Shown one piece after another: positions 1 through 9,264 of a stretch of DNA of 64,000 bases. Where the stretch lies: assembly GCA_944389475.1 (NCBI GenBank), contig CALXMM010000004.1, forward strand, positions 27,131 through 91,130. The letters run 5' to 3'. Origin of the DNA: an uncultured Clostridia bacterium. Lineage in GTDB: Bacteria; Bacillota; Clostridia; TANB77; CAG-508. A model generated the notes under the pieces. The model did not search any database, was not told the origin of the DNA, and saw only the letters and a list, made by a program, of their open reading frames with translations. Numbering within the stretch: position 1 is the stretch's first letter; each line of letters starts with the position of its first letter. The position numbers were made by a program, and so were the translations under genes.

Positions 1-1
1 T

Positions 2-871
2 ATGAAAGATTTAGTTGTAGATAAAAAATATGATAATAAAAAATTAAGTAAATTATTGTTAGAAACATATCCAGGATTAAAATATGGTACATTAGTAAAA
101 GCTCTAAAGAAAAAAGACATATTAATTAATGAAAAACGTATATCTAAAGATTGTACTATATATGAAAATGATATTATTAGAATATATATTGTAGATGATT
201 TATTATATAAAAAATATAATATTCCAGTAATATATGAAGATGAAAATATAATAGTTTTTAATAAACCCAAAGAATTAGAGGTCACTGGAACAGATTCATT
301 AACATCATATGTTAACGAAAAATATAGTCCAAATTTTATGCCATGTCATAGATTGGACAGAAATACTTCAGGACTAATTATATTTTCCAAAAGTGATGAA
401 GTTAATAATATATTAACTGAAAAATTTAAGAATCATGAAATAGAAAAGCATTATATTGCAAAAGTATATGGAATTCCAAATAAAAAATCTGATACATTAA
501 CAGCTTTTTTGTTTAAGGATAATAAAAAATCTATGGTATACATATCTAATAAATTTAAAACAGGATGTAAAAAGATTATAACTTCATACAAAGTTTTAAC
601 TTCTAACAGTGCGGAAAATACTTCTATTTTAGATATCAATTTACATACTGGTAGAACTCATCAAATAAGAGCTCATTTGGCATATATGGGATATCCAATA
701 ATAGGTGATGGAAAATATGGAAATAATAAAATAAATAAAAAATTTAATGAAAGAACCCAATTATTATGTAGTTACTACATAAGATTTAATTTTATTTATG
801 ATGCTGGTATTTTAAATTACCTAAATCATAAAGAAATTAAACTTAAAGATATTCCATTTATAAGAAAATAA
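2..871 (+). CDS. RluA-family RNA pseudouridine synthase
   Basis: A 289-residue protein that should isomerise specific uridines to pseudouridine in rRNA or tRNA in the cytoplasm. An S4-like RNA-binding region covers roughly residues 10-65. The catalytic domain follows, with the family signature HRLDRNTSG at 116-124, in which Asp119 is the expected catalytic aspartate. The later RTHQIRAHL motif also fits RluA/RluD enzymes. The length is normal for RluD-like proteins. The ATG lies at base 2, so its ribosome binding site is outside the window and a slightly longer N-terminus cannot be excluded. The target uridine cannot be read from sequence. A terminator follows 56 bases after the stop. Confidence 0.9.
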   Translation: MKDLVVDKKYDNKKLSKLLLETYPGLKYGTLVKALKKKDILINEKRISKDCTIYENDIIRIYIVDDLLYKKYNIPVIYEDENIIVFNKPKELEVTGTDSLTSYVNEKYSPNFMPCHRLDRNTSGLIIFSKSDEVNNILTEKFKNHEIEKHYIAKVYGIPNKKSDTLTAFLFKDNKKSMVYISNKFKTGCKKIITSYKVLTSNSAENTSILDINLHTGRTHQIRAHLAYMGYPIIGDGKYGNNKINKKFNERTQLLCSYYIRFNFIYDAGILNYLNHKEIKLKDIPFIRK

Positions 872-926
872 CTTCGCAATTGCACTGATATATGTAACTT
901 AACATAGTTTTATACGTTAAAACCAA

Positions 927-960
927 AAGAAGCGGTATGTAAACCATATCGCCTCTTTTT
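927..960 (+). terminator. Rho-independent terminator after the RluA-type gene
   Basis: A 13-bp stem (927-939 with 945-957, one mismatch and one G-T pair) with a five-base loop runs into a T-run. It separates the plus-strand synthase from the convergent ftsH gene. The A-rich flank may let it also work for the minus strand. Confidence 0.75.
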
Positions 961-990
961 ATTGTTTTTCAAATACTAAAACTATATTCC

Positions 991-2805
991 TTAATCATTA
1001 AATATTTCATAAAATTCTTTTTCAGTAATTTTTTCTTTTTCTAATAATTTGTTTGCAACAATATCTAATTTATCTCTATGCTCGATTAATAATTTTTGTG
1101 CATCCCTGTATGCTGTATCTATTAATATTTTTATTTCTGCACCTATTGCATCTTGCATTTTTTCTCCATACATAATCATTTGATTTGGATTATCTGAATC
1201 TTTTAAAGATATAGGACCAATTGTATCACTCATTCCATAAACTGTAATCATATCTTTAGCAATATTTGTAGCAACTTCTAAATCATTACTTGCCCCAGTA
1301 GATATATCATCCAATACTAATTTTTCAGCTGCTCTACCACCTAATAATGCTACCAATTTTTCTTCCATTTCTGTTTTAGAAATATAATATTTATCCTCAT
1401 TATTCTTATACATTGTGTAACCACCCGCTACACCTCTAGGAATAATTGAGATTTCCTTAATATCATTTTGCGTTTCCAAATATCTACTTACAACTGCATG
1501 TCCAGCTTCATGATATGCGGTTAATTTTTTATCTTTTTCAGATATAACTCTACTATGTTTTTCTAGTCCTACTGTAACTTTCTTAATTGCTTCTTCTATA
1601 TCATCTCTATTAATTGCTTCATGCTTATTTATTGTTGCAATAATTGCAGCTTCATTTAAGATATTAGCAAGTTCTGCACCTGTAAAACCAGCAGTATCTT
1701 CCGCAATATCTTTAAAATCCACATCTTCAGCAATTTTCTTGTCTTTACTATGAATTTTAAGTATTTCTTCTCTACCTTTTTGATCTGGAGAGTTTATTAT
1801 TATTTGTCTATCGAATCTACCAGGTCTTAATAAAGCTTTATCTAGCATTTCTGGTCTATTTGTAGCGGCTAAAACTATTATTGTTTCATTAGAATCAAAC
1901 CCATCCATCTCAACCAATAATTGATTTAATGTTTGGTTGTTCTCTGATTCTGCACCACTTGCATTTGTTCTTCTTGCTCCTATTGCATCAATTTCATCTA
2001 TGAATACTATACATGGAGCTAATTTTCTTGCCTTTTCAAATAATTTTCTAACTCTAGAAGCTCCAAGACCTGCAAACATCTCTATAAATTCTGAACCACT
2101 CATAGAAATAAATGGTACATTTGCTTCTCCGGCAATTGCTTTTGCAATTAAGGTTTTACCTGTTCCAGGTTTTCCACAAAGTAAAACTCCTCTTGGTACT
2201 TTTGCTCCCATCTTATAAAAATCTTCTGGATTTTTTAAGAAATTAACTATTTCAACCATTTCTTCTTTTTCTTCATCCAAACCTGCAACATCATCAAATC
2301 TTACATTTGTATCTTGTTCTTCACTATCATATACTTTTCCTTTATCTCCTAACCCCTGCATTTTAAATAGCATAATTATTAATGCAATCATTAATAATGT
2401 TGGTAATATTGTAAATAATGTATCACCTATAGATAATAATACATTTGGTTTCTTTTGAATTAATTCTATTTCGCTTCCTTCTTCAACCTTTGTTTGTATA
2501 TATTCTGTAAATGCTTGTAGATTTGGAACTATTGATGTCTTTTGCTCTTCTTCATCTTTTAATTTTACTTTAACAGATGTACTTCCAACTGTCATTTCTA
2601 CCTTTTCAACAGTATTGTTATTAATATCTTGTACCAATTCTGTATAAGGTAAAACAAGTGCATCTTCCTCTTTTTCATTACTACTATATATAAAATATGA
2701 TACTATAGCTAATACAATAATAATTATTAATAAAATTATAGAAGAAATCCAAAAATTTTTTTGTTCATTATTTTTTTCCTTATTTTTGTTTGAATTTTCC
2801 ATCAA
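991..2805 (-). CDS. ftsH: ATP-dependent zinc metalloprotease FtsH
   Basis: Membrane-anchored AAA+ protease that extracts and degrades membrane and regulatory proteins as a hexamer. Transmembrane helices lie near residues 18-41 and 125-148 and flank a short external domain. The AAA module has Walker A GKPGTGKT at 211-218, Walker B IVFIDEIDA near 266-274, and the second region of homology ending in RPGRFDR. The protease site is HEAGH at 432-436 with the third zinc ligand Asp in LDDISTG near 499. The pore loop reads MFAG where MFVG is usual. Start: TTG at 2805 is 8 bases from GGAGG and an ATG lies one codon later at 2802; either is possible. It is the last gene of a FemAB-alr-DUF1189-ftsH run. 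Confidence 0.96.
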   Translation of the reverse strand: MMENSNKNKEKNNEQKNFWISSIILLIIIIVLAIVSYFIYSSNEKEEDALVLPYTELVQDINNNTVEKVEMTVGSTSVKVKLKDEEEQKTSIVPNLQAFTEYIQTKVEEGSEIELIQKKPNVLLSIGDTLFTILPTLLMIALIIMLFKMQGLGDKGKVYDSEEQDTNVRFDDVAGLDEEKEEMVEIVNFLKNPEDFYKMGAKVPRGVLLCGKPGTGKTLIAKAIAGEANVPFISMSGSEFIEMFAGLGASRVRKLFEKARKLAPCIVFIDEIDAIGARRTNASGAESENNQTLNQLLVEMDGFDSNETIIVLAATNRPEMLDKALLRPGRFDRQIIINSPDQKGREEILKIHSKDKKIAEDVDFKDIAEDTAGFTGAELANILNEAAIIATINKHEAINRDDIEEAIKKVTVGLEKHSRVISEKDKKLTAYHEAGHAVVSRYLETQNDIKEISIIPRGVAGGYTMYKNNEDKYYISKTEMEEKLVALLGGRAAEKLVLDDISTGASNDLEVATNIAKDMITVYGMSDTIGPISLKDSDNPNQMIMYGEKMQDAIGAEIKILIDTAYRDAQKLLIEHRDKLDIVANKLLEKEKITEKEFYEIFND

Positions 2806-2822
2806 AATGATATCCTCCTTGC

Positions 2823-3875
2823 TTATACTTCTCCCTTAGCTTCGTTTCCTAAATTATTTTCTTTCCCCTCATTTTCATTTTTTTCTTCTTTTTTATCATT
2901 TGGTTCATCTTTCTTCTCTTCTTTTGGTTCATCTTTTTCCTTAGGTTTATCTTTTTCATTTTCCTTCATTTGTTCATCTAATTCTTTTTGCTTTTGTATT
3001 ATTGTAGTTAGTTCTATTTTTTGCTTAATTAAACTAGAACGAATTAAAAAGATAGCTGTAATTACATAAACATAAGAAATTCCTCTATACATAATATTAA
3101 AATATTTTATTTCAAATCCTGTTGTAAGTAGTATTATTACATAAATTAGTAATAATATTATTGGTAAAGTCATTGCATGTACTGAAATATTTACTAATGC
3201 AGACACTTTCATTCTTACTCTTAACAACATTGCAATAATATTACTTAATAATGCAAGGATTATTATATCTAAAATACTTATTATTAAATAAGTAATAAAG
3301 AATCCTAAGAAAACTGTCAAAATTAGGCTTATGCATAATGAAATCATATTAACACTATTAATATCATTTAATACATCTTGCTTATTAAATTCATTTTTTC
3401 CATATAGAGCACCCAAACTGCTCATTGGCATTTCTTGAATCCCTTCAGAATTATATGAGTTCTTTATATATATTTTATCTTTCAATATTAAAATTCCAAC
3501 ATCATACAATTCTATTTTTTCCTGATATTCTTTTATTTTTGACTCATCCAAATCTTTTGTATCTGCAATTACAAGAACATTATTTGCTATTTTATCTATA
3601 GTAACCGCATCATTGCTTTCAACATTTAAAATTCCATTTACATATGAAAAATTTGGTAAATCATTTGCAATAAAATTTTTAGCTTTTGGTATTGTAACCA
3701 CCACTTGCAATATAGAAAATACTATTGAAACAATTATTGAAAATAATAGTAATAATTTCAAAAAATATCCTATACCCTTTTTTACATCTTCCATTGCAAA
3801 ATCTTGATATGAATCAAAATTAAATATACTATTCTTTACGCTCTTAAAAAAGCCATTTTTTTTAGTTTTTTCCAT
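2823..3875 (-). CDS. DUF1189 family polytopic membrane protein
   Basis: A 350-residue protein that I assign to the DUF1189 family; the function is not established. A hydrophobic helix at about 38-62 is followed by an extracytoplasmic domain of about 110 residues. Three or four further helices lie between about 180 and 285. The cytoplasmic tail (from about 290) is a long Lys/Glu/Asp/Pro-rich low-complexity stretch built of KDEPKE-like units, probably disordered. The start codon shares one base with the stop of the alanine racemase gene, so the two are translationally coupled. The ftsH start lies 18 bases downstream. The context suggests an envelope role, but that is inference. Confidence 0.75.
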   Translation of the reverse strand: MEKTKKNGFFKSVKNSIFNFDSYQDFAMEDVKKGIGYFLKLLLLFSIIVSIVFSILQVVVTIPKAKNFIANDLPNFSYVNGILNVESNDAVTIDKIANNVLVIADTKDLDESKIKEYQEKIELYDVGILILKDKIYIKNSYNSEGIQEMPMSSLGALYGKNEFNKQDVLNDINSVNMISLCISLILTVFLGFFITYLIISILDIIILALLSNIIAMLLRVRMKVSALVNISVHAMTLPIILLLIYVIILLTTGFEIKYFNIMYRGISYVYVITAIFLIRSSLIKQKIELTTIIQKQKELDEQMKENEKDKPKEKDEPKEEKKDEPNDKKEEKNENEGKENNLGNEAKGEV

Positions 3876-4981
3876 TACTTATATAACCTCCTAACTGAAG
3901 AATCTACATATAAAGGATTCGCATTCATTTTTACTATTGCTCCTATTTTCAAATCTTCCCCCGTTATATCTACAGTAACATGATACATACCAATTCTTCC
4001 TAGTATGGGATATTTTTTATCGTTAATTTCTACATATAGTTTTGTATCTTTAAACAATCTTTTTATAGCTCGAATTACATCTCTAACTTTATTCTTAAAA
4101 GATAACATATCACTTTCGAGTTTCATATGATACCCTTCTGCATATCCCATTGGTACCAATGCTATTTTTGTTTTCCTTTTTGTTCTATAGGTGTTAGAAT
4201 ATCCTATATTCCATCCCTTTGGTAATTCTTTTATTTCAGATATTTCACTTTCTAAATATCCTATTCTTTTTAATCCTAAATTATTTTGAACAGCAATTCT
4301 TCCTAAAAAAGCTGAGCCTATTCTTACAGCATTTAAGTCCATCTCTGGAAATCTTATAAAAGATGAAGAATTTCCAATATGCTTTATAGGTATATTAATA
4401 TTATTTTTTTCCAATATTTTTAATACCTCTGTAAAGCGTTCAAATTGTAGTCTTGTCCATTTTTCTTTATAAAAAGATGTAGAAAAGTGTGAGAATATTC
4501 CTTCTATTTCACAAAATTGTTGCAATTCTTTTATATCTTCTATTATTCTTTCTATATCAGTATATAAATATCCATATCTACCAAATCCAGTATCTATTTT
4601 TATATGCACCTTTGGTTTTTTATTAATATTTTTTAAAACATCTATTAACATTTCTTTTGATTCTTTTGAACCAATTGTTATGGTAATATCATTCTCTACC
4701 ATTTTTTGAATATCTTCTCTTATTGCAGTTGATGACATCATTAAAATTTCCTCTTTTATTCCATACTCTCTTAATTTTACAGATTCATCAACACTTGCTA
4801 CAGCTAAGAAATCGATTCCATTATCTATTAAAAAATTTGAATATTCCTTTAACCCTAGTCCATATCCATTCGACTTAACTACAGCTATTATCTTTAAATT
4901 TTCATTACAACTCTTGGCATATTTTTTTATTTGCTCTATATTATGCTTTAAATCTTGCTTTTCTATAACTAAAATACCCAT
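3875..4981 (-). CDS. alr: Alanine racemase-like PLP enzyme
   Basis: A 368-residue fold-III PLP enzyme expected to interconvert L- and D-alanine for peptidoglycan. The PLP lysine is Lys36 in VVKSNGYG, where the family usually reads VKANAYG. The partner tyrosine lies in PMGYAEGY. The family motif DTGMxRLG appears as DTGFGRYG, and the usual CMDQ segment reads GMYHVTVD. So the catalytic Lys/Tyr pair is kept but several flanking positions are changed. Start ATG is preceded by AAGGAG at 5 bases. It sits between a FemAB-like ligase and DUF1189, a cell-wall context. A racemase for another amino acid, such as serine, cannot be excluded. Confidence 0.82.
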   Translation of the reverse strand: MGILVIEKQDLKHNIEQIKKYAKSCNENLKIIAVVKSNGYGLGLKEYSNFLIDNGIDFLAVASVDESVKLREYGIKEEILMMSSTAIREDIQKMVENDITITIGSKESKEMLIDVLKNINKKPKVHIKIDTGFGRYGYLYTDIERIIEDIKELQQFCEIEGIFSHFSTSFYKEKWTRLQFERFTEVLKILEKNNINIPIKHIGNSSSFIRFPEMDLNAVRIGSAFLGRIAVQNNLGLKRIGYLESEISEIKELPKGWNIGYSNTYRTKRKTKIALVPMGYAEGYHMKLESDMLSFKNKVRDVIRAIKRLFKDTKLYVEINDKKYPILGRIGMYHVTVDITGEDLKIGAIVKMNANPLYVDSSVRRLYK

Positions 4982-4996
4982 CTTTTCTCCTTCAAA

Positions 4997-6061
4997 CTAT
5001 TTTTTATGTCTATTCATAATTAGACTTCTAACATTTTTAAAGATTTTTTCGGATATTTTATATAATTTATATCTTAAAGGAGAATAATCCATGTGAAGTT
5101 CCCCTATAAATTCTGTGAATTCTGCTCCAAATCCTTGTTTAAATCTATACAATCCATATTGTGGATGATTCTTATCTACAACACCAGAAACACCTCTTAA
5201 ATCATATATATCATCACCTCTGGAAATAGCTAATTTTATCATTTCCCATTGTAACAAATAATTTGGCATTAAATTTCTATGTTGATTACTACTTGCTCCA
5301 TATAAATACCAAGTTTTATTTCCATACATAATTGGAATAACACCTGCTATTGGTTGTCCCTCATAATATGCCATTAAAACTTTCATATGTTCTGGTGCTA
5401 ACTCATCATACATTTTTTCAAAATATTCTAATGGTCTTATCATAAAACCATCTCTAGCTCCTGTTTCAACCATTATTTTATGAAAATCTTTTAAATCCTC
5501 TTTATTACCTTCTTTTATGGTAACACCTTTTCTTCCTGCCAATCTGACATTATATCTTGTCTTTGAATGAAAATTCTTGAATATTTCATCTTCTGTTTTA
5601 TCTTTTATATTTAATCTAAATACATATCTTGGTTGTATTTCATCCTTGAAATCTTTAGCATCATCCTTAATTTTATAACCTAGTTTAGTAATTATTTCTT
5701 TAAATTCTTTATCATCACTTTTAATATCTGGCTCTATTTTTAAAACCATAGCATGATATTTTTTAGCTAATTCTGCAGCACCATCTGTTATTTCTTTTAA
5801 TACTTTTTCATCATGTATATCACAAACTGGTCCTCTTGAAGAATACATTAAATATCCAAAAATAGGTATTTTTCTAAGTAATACACTTAAAGAGCCTATA
5901 ATATTATTATGTTCATCTTCAACTATAATAACTTCATTTTTCCAAAAACTTTTTACTTTTCCCCATTCTAGTGATTGTAAAAAATGACATCTTTCATGAC
6001 CTTCTAAAAATTCTTTATATTTTCGTTTATCCTCTTCGCTATTCATATCTAATAATCTCAA
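4997..6061 (-). CDS. FemAB-family peptidoglycan cross-bridge ligase (lipid II aminoacyltransferase)
   Basis: A 354-residue member of the FemABX group, which adds amino acids from aminoacyl-tRNA to the stem-peptide lysine of lipid II. It shows two GNAT-like halves. Recognisable segments are QSLEWGKVK near the start, SSRGP near 74-78, HSKTRYNVRLAGRKG in the middle (the usual basic substrate-contact segment) and LYRFKQGFGAEFTEFIGE near the end. The start is TTG with GGAGG seven bases upstream; the next in-frame ATG comes five codons later. It is the first gene of the alr-DUF1189-ftsH run. The added amino acid cannot be told from sequence. Confidence 0.88.
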   Translation of the reverse strand: MRLLDMNSEEDKRKYKEFLEGHERCHFLQSLEWGKVKSFWKNEVIIVEDEHNNIIGSLSVLLRKIPIFGYLMYSSRGPVCDIHDEKVLKEITDGAAELAKKYHAMVLKIEPDIKSDDKEFKEIITKLGYKIKDDAKDFKDEIQPRYVFRLNIKDKTEDEIFKNFHSKTRYNVRLAGRKGVTIKEGNKEDLKDFHKIMVETGARDGFMIRPLEYFEKMYDELAPEHMKVLMAYYEGQPIAGVIPIMYGNKTWYLYGASSNQHRNLMPNYLLQWEMIKLAISRGDDIYDLRGVSGVVDKNHPQYGLYRFKQGFGAEFTEFIGELHMDYSPLRYKLYKISEKIFKNVRSLIMNRHKK

Positions 6062-6136
6062 TTTAATTCCTCCAATATATACTGTATTTTCATTTTCATA
6101 TTTTACACTAACTATCTTTTTTTTACAAGTATTTTT

Positions 6137-6168
6137 CCCCTATTTAAAGATTTAAATAGGGGATTTTT
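6137..6168 (+). terminator. Hairpin in the 6.1 kb intergenic region
   Basis: A near-perfect inverted repeat (6137-6148 with 6151-6162, core CCCCTATTTA) followed by ATTTTT on the plus strand. It lies between the FemAB operon and the small Cys-rich gene, both on minus. The T-run is on the plus side only, so it resembles a plus-strand terminator although no plus-strand gene precedes it. It may simply be an mRNA 3' end structure. Confidence 0.45.
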
Positions 6169-6199
6169 AATTATTTTTCTGAATTTTATTCTAACTTAA

Positions 6200-6349
6200 T
6201 TAACAACATCTTGAATTTCCAAAGTTAGTAAATAACAATAAAAATATTATTATAAAAAATAATATTTCACTATCTCCACATCCAGAAAAAATATTTCCCA
6301 ATGGACCACAATTGTTGCATCCGCAATTCATGCCTCTTTCTTCTTGCAT
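6200..6349 (-). CDS. 49-residue Cys-rich single-helix membrane peptide
   Basis: A short ORF in a 427-base gap. It starts at ATG 6349, with a GGGGGG ribosome binding site seven bases upstream, and ends at 6200. The product has a Cys/Gly/Asn-rich front (MNCGCNNCGP, then FSGCGD), one strongly hydrophobic segment of about 16 residues (ILFFIIIFLLLF) and a terminal Cys-Cys. This composition resembles the small hydrophobic proteins found in spore coats of sporulating Firmicutes, but I cannot name a family. It is transcribed divergently from the U32 gene. The good ribosome binding site and coherent hydrophobic pattern support a real gene. Confidence 0.65.
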   Translation of the reverse strand: MQEERGMNCGCNNCGPLGNIFSGCGDSEILFFIIIFLLLFTNFGNSRCC

Positions 6350-6412
6350 TGTTTTCCCCCCTAACTTTAGCTAAAATTATTAATTAATAATCTTAATTTT
6401 GCTTTTTTTATA

Positions 6413-6421
6413 TGATATAAT
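6413..6421 (+). promoter_or_regulatory. Extended -10 promoter of the U32 peptidase-like gene
   Basis: TGATATAAT, an extended -10 element, lies 68 bases before the TTG start. No good -35 hexamer is visible at 17 bases, which is typical for extended -10 promoters. Confidence 0.5.
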
Positions 6422-6488
6422 ATGTGAGTATTATTTTTTATGTTACAATAACCATACAAATTAAGAAATTAGTAAAGAGGTGATTTAA

Positions 6489-8903
6489 TTGGAGTTACTT
6501 TCACCCGTTGGTGATTTTGATTGTCTAAAAGCCGCTGTTCAAAATGGTGCTGACAGTGTTTATTTTGGAGCTAGTAACTTTAGTGCAAGAGCTTTTGCAA
6601 ATAATTTTAATTATGAAACTTTAGAAATGGCAATAGATTATGCCAAACTTAGAAATGTAAAAACACATCTTACATTAAATACTTTAATTACTAATGAAGA
6701 ATTTGAATCCGCAGTTCACCTAGCAGAATATGCATATAAATGTGGAATTGATGCAATTATTGTACAAGATTTAGGTTTAGCTATGTACTTAATTAAAAAT
6801 TTTCCAGATTTGCCTATTCATGCAAGTACTCAAATGACTATTCATAATTTGGAATGTGCTCAAACAATGGAAAAACTTGGATTTAAAAGAGCTGTTCTTT
6901 CGCGAGAACTTTCAATACCAGAAATATATAATATTTGTCAAAATACAAATATTGAAACAGAAGTATTTATACATGGTGCACTATGTATTTCTTATTCTGG
7001 ACAATGTTTAATGTCTAGTATGATTGGTGGTCGTTCAGGAAATAGAGGCAAATGTGCTCAACCATGCAGATTACCTTATAAAATAAAGGGTACTCATTCT
7101 GACCCAGCATATATTTTAAGTCCAAAGGATTTATGTGGTTTGGACTTTATACCGGACTTAATTGATGCTGGTGTAACATGTTTTAAAATAGAAGGAAGAA
7201 TGAAATCCCCAGAATATGTCGCAACAGTTACTAGAATCTATAGAAAATATATTGATAATTATTTAAACACGGGTAAATGTGAAATAGATGAAAATGACAG
7301 AAATGACTTATTACAAGTTTTTAATAGAGGTGGTTTTTCTAGTGGACACTTAAAATCTTCACCTAATACTGATTTTGTCTTTCCTAGTAAGCCTAACAAT
7401 GCAGGAGTTTATATTGGAAATATTTCAAATTATAATTCATCAAAAGGATATGTTTCTTTTACACTAAAAAATAGTATTTCTATTGGAGATACAATTTCTT
7501 TTGATAATAGCCACAGAAAATATACCATTTCAGAATTAATAATTGATGGAAAAAATGTTTCTTCAGCAAGTAAAGGACAAAAAATTACCATAGGAAGAAT
7601 GAAAGGCAAAATACCTCTTGGCGCTAAAATATATAAATTATCTAGTAAAAGATTAACTCAATTAGCCAATTCTTCTTACGAAAATAATATAGAAAATATA
7701 AAAATCTTTTTAAATGCTAATATTCTAATAAAAGAAAATGAGCCTATTACTTTAACTGTTTCTACAATAAATAAGCCAAACAACATTTATAATAATATTT
7801 CTGTAACAGAGAAATCAGATGTAATACCTATTAAAGCAATTAATAAACCATTGGATGTTGATAGAATTATAAGTCAACTAAAAAAGACTAATAATACACA
7901 ATTTCAATTTAATGACATAAATGTAAATTTAGATACAAATTTATTTATTCCAAAAATAAGTACTATAAATGAACTTCGTAGAAAAGCTCTTGCAGAAATA
8001 GAAAACATTGCTTTAAATAGTTTTAAAAAGACCACTGTAAATATTTATACACCGCTTAAAAATACTTCTCCTAAAATAACAGGAAAAGATATTTCTATTT
8101 GCTTTAATATTTTAAATAAAGATTTAAATTATCAAGATTTAAATAATTTTTCAAAGGCATATATACCATTAAAATATTTCTATGATAGTCATTATAAAGA
8201 CAGTATAAACAGTATTGCTGAAAAAGCTGATTTATATATTTATTTACCAGTTATAATTAAAGCAAATTATAAATATCTACTAGCAAATTACATAAAAATG
8301 GCTATAGAAAATTATCCTATAAAAGGTTTTGTATTTTCTAATGTTGGCAACATTGAATACCTAAAATTTTTATGTAAAAGACATAATAAAGACTTTGATC
8401 TAATTGCAAATTATACAGTAAATGTCTTTAATAATAACACTGTAAAAGAATTTTTAGATTTAGGAATTAATACTATAGGAATATCTCCAGAATTAAATAA
8501 ATCTGCAATTATTTCATTATGCAATAGTTATGGTAATAATTTAGAATTATTTGCTTATGGTAATGTTCCTTTAATGAATACAAATTATTGCTTATTAGGT
8601 AAATCTAATAAATGTTACCCAAACTGTTCAAAACAATGTTTTAACACTAACCAGAAATTTTTCTTGGAAGATAGAATTGGTTTTAATTTTAGATTTATAC
8701 CTGATAACATACAAACAATTACAACTATTTTTAATAGTAGAACTACATCAATAGATACAAATGATTTTAATGTTAAATCATTAAGAATAAATTTATTAGA
8801 TGAAAATATTGAAGAAATAAATAAAATAATAAGTACAGTTAAAAGTGGTAAAAAATTAGAAGGTTCTCAATACACTAATGGAAATTTAAATAGAAAAATT
8901 TAA
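6489..8903 (+). CDS. U32 family peptidase-like protein (RlhA/TrhP type)
   Basis: An 804-residue U32-family protein. Characterised relatives (RlhA on 23S rRNA, TrhP on tRNA) hydroxylate RNA bases rather than act as simple proteases. The TIM-barrel front begins ELLSPVGD. The family core near residues 155-200 contains EVFIHGALC, then SGQC and NRGKCAQPCR, giving a four-Cys set that could hold an Fe-S cluster. A second Cys cluster (CLLGKSNKCYPNCSKQC) lies near 703-719. The middle resembles the DUF3656 insert of long RlhA-like proteins. The start is TTG with AAAGAGG eight bases upstream; no ATG fits. It is monocistronic, ending in a terminator. Confidence 0.85.
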   Translation: MELLSPVGDFDCLKAAVQNGADSVYFGASNFSARAFANNFNYETLEMAIDYAKLRNVKTHLTLNTLITNEEFESAVHLAEYAYKCGIDAIIVQDLGLAMYLIKNFPDLPIHASTQMTIHNLECAQTMEKLGFKRAVLSRELSIPEIYNICQNTNIETEVFIHGALCISYSGQCLMSSMIGGRSGNRGKCAQPCRLPYKIKGTHSDPAYILSPKDLCGLDFIPDLIDAGVTCFKIEGRMKSPEYVATVTRIYRKYIDNYLNTGKCEIDENDRNDLLQVFNRGGFSSGHLKSSPNTDFVFPSKPNNAGVYIGNISNYNSSKGYVSFTLKNSISIGDTISFDNSHRKYTISELIIDGKNVSSASKGQKITIGRMKGKIPLGAKIYKLSSKRLTQLANSSYENNIENIKIFLNANILIKENEPITLTVSTINKPNNIYNNISVTEKSDVIPIKAINKPLDVDRIISQLKKTNNTQFQFNDINVNLDTNLFIPKISTINELRRKALAEIENIALNSFKKTTVNIYTPLKNTSPKITGKDISICFNILNKDLNYQDLNNFSKAYIPLKYFYDSHYKDSINSIAEKADLYIYLPVIIKANYKYLLANYIKMAIENYPIKGFVFSNVGNIEYLKFLCKRHNKDFDLIANYTVNVFNNNTVKEFLDLGINTIGISPELNKSAIISLCNSYGNNLELFAYGNVPLMNTNYCLLGKSNKCYPNCSKQCFNTNQKFFLEDRIGFNFRFIPDNIQTITTIFNSRTTSIDTNDFNVKSLRINLLDENIEEINKIISTVKSGKKLEGSQYTNGNLNRKI

Positions 8904-8931
8904 TCCCTATATAAATATATAGGGATTTTTT
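8902..8931 (+). terminator. Terminator after the U32 gene
   Basis: An 11-bp perfect stem (8902-8912 with 8917-8927, AATCCCTATAT) with an AAAT loop and a run of seven T. It separates the U32 gene from the convergent RNHCP gene. Confidence 0.85.
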
Positions 8932-8933
8932 TA

Positions 8934-9254
8934 CTATGACAATGGATTACTGCTTAATTTTATAATTAAATCCATATTATCATCTTTTGCAGCTTTATTT
9001 TTTCGTATTGCACCACATTTTTCACATTTAAATACTATTACATATCCTTTTTTAGAATTTAATTCTATCCCAATTGGCTTTAACATTCCATGGCACATTT
9101 CTTGTCTATCCCCTGGATTTACATCTACATGCTTAGAATACAAGCAATATGGACAATGATTTCTACAAGAATATCTTAATTTTGGAACTAATTTTCCACA
9201 ATGTTCACACACAAATTCTTCATCTATTTCTGTAAATTTACTATTACTTATCAT
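8934..9254 (-). CDS. RNHCP domain zinc-ribbon protein
   Basis: A 106-residue protein with the RNHCP domain: CEHCG, then the name-giving RNHCPYC motif, and a second CEKCG pair, giving two likely zinc-binding Cys clusters. The biochemical role is unknown to me; such proteins are small and cytoplasmic. The ORF is open upstream to 9284, but AGGAG lies seven bases before ATG 9254, so I place the start there. It begins inside or just beyond the 3' end of the uridine kinase-like gene (stop at 9265) and is probably co-transcribed with it. Confidence 0.82.
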   Translation of the reverse strand: MISNSKFTEIDEEFVCEHCGKLVPKLRYSCRNHCPYCLYSKHVDVNPGDRQEMCHGMLKPIGIELNSKKGYVIVFKCEKCGAIRKNKAAKDDNMDLIIKLSSNPLS

Positions 9255-9264
9255 TATTTTACTC

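Noticed and set aside
1937..2218. Plus-strand frame inside ftsH
   Set aside because: Antisense shadow of the conserved AAA domain with no ribosome binding site.
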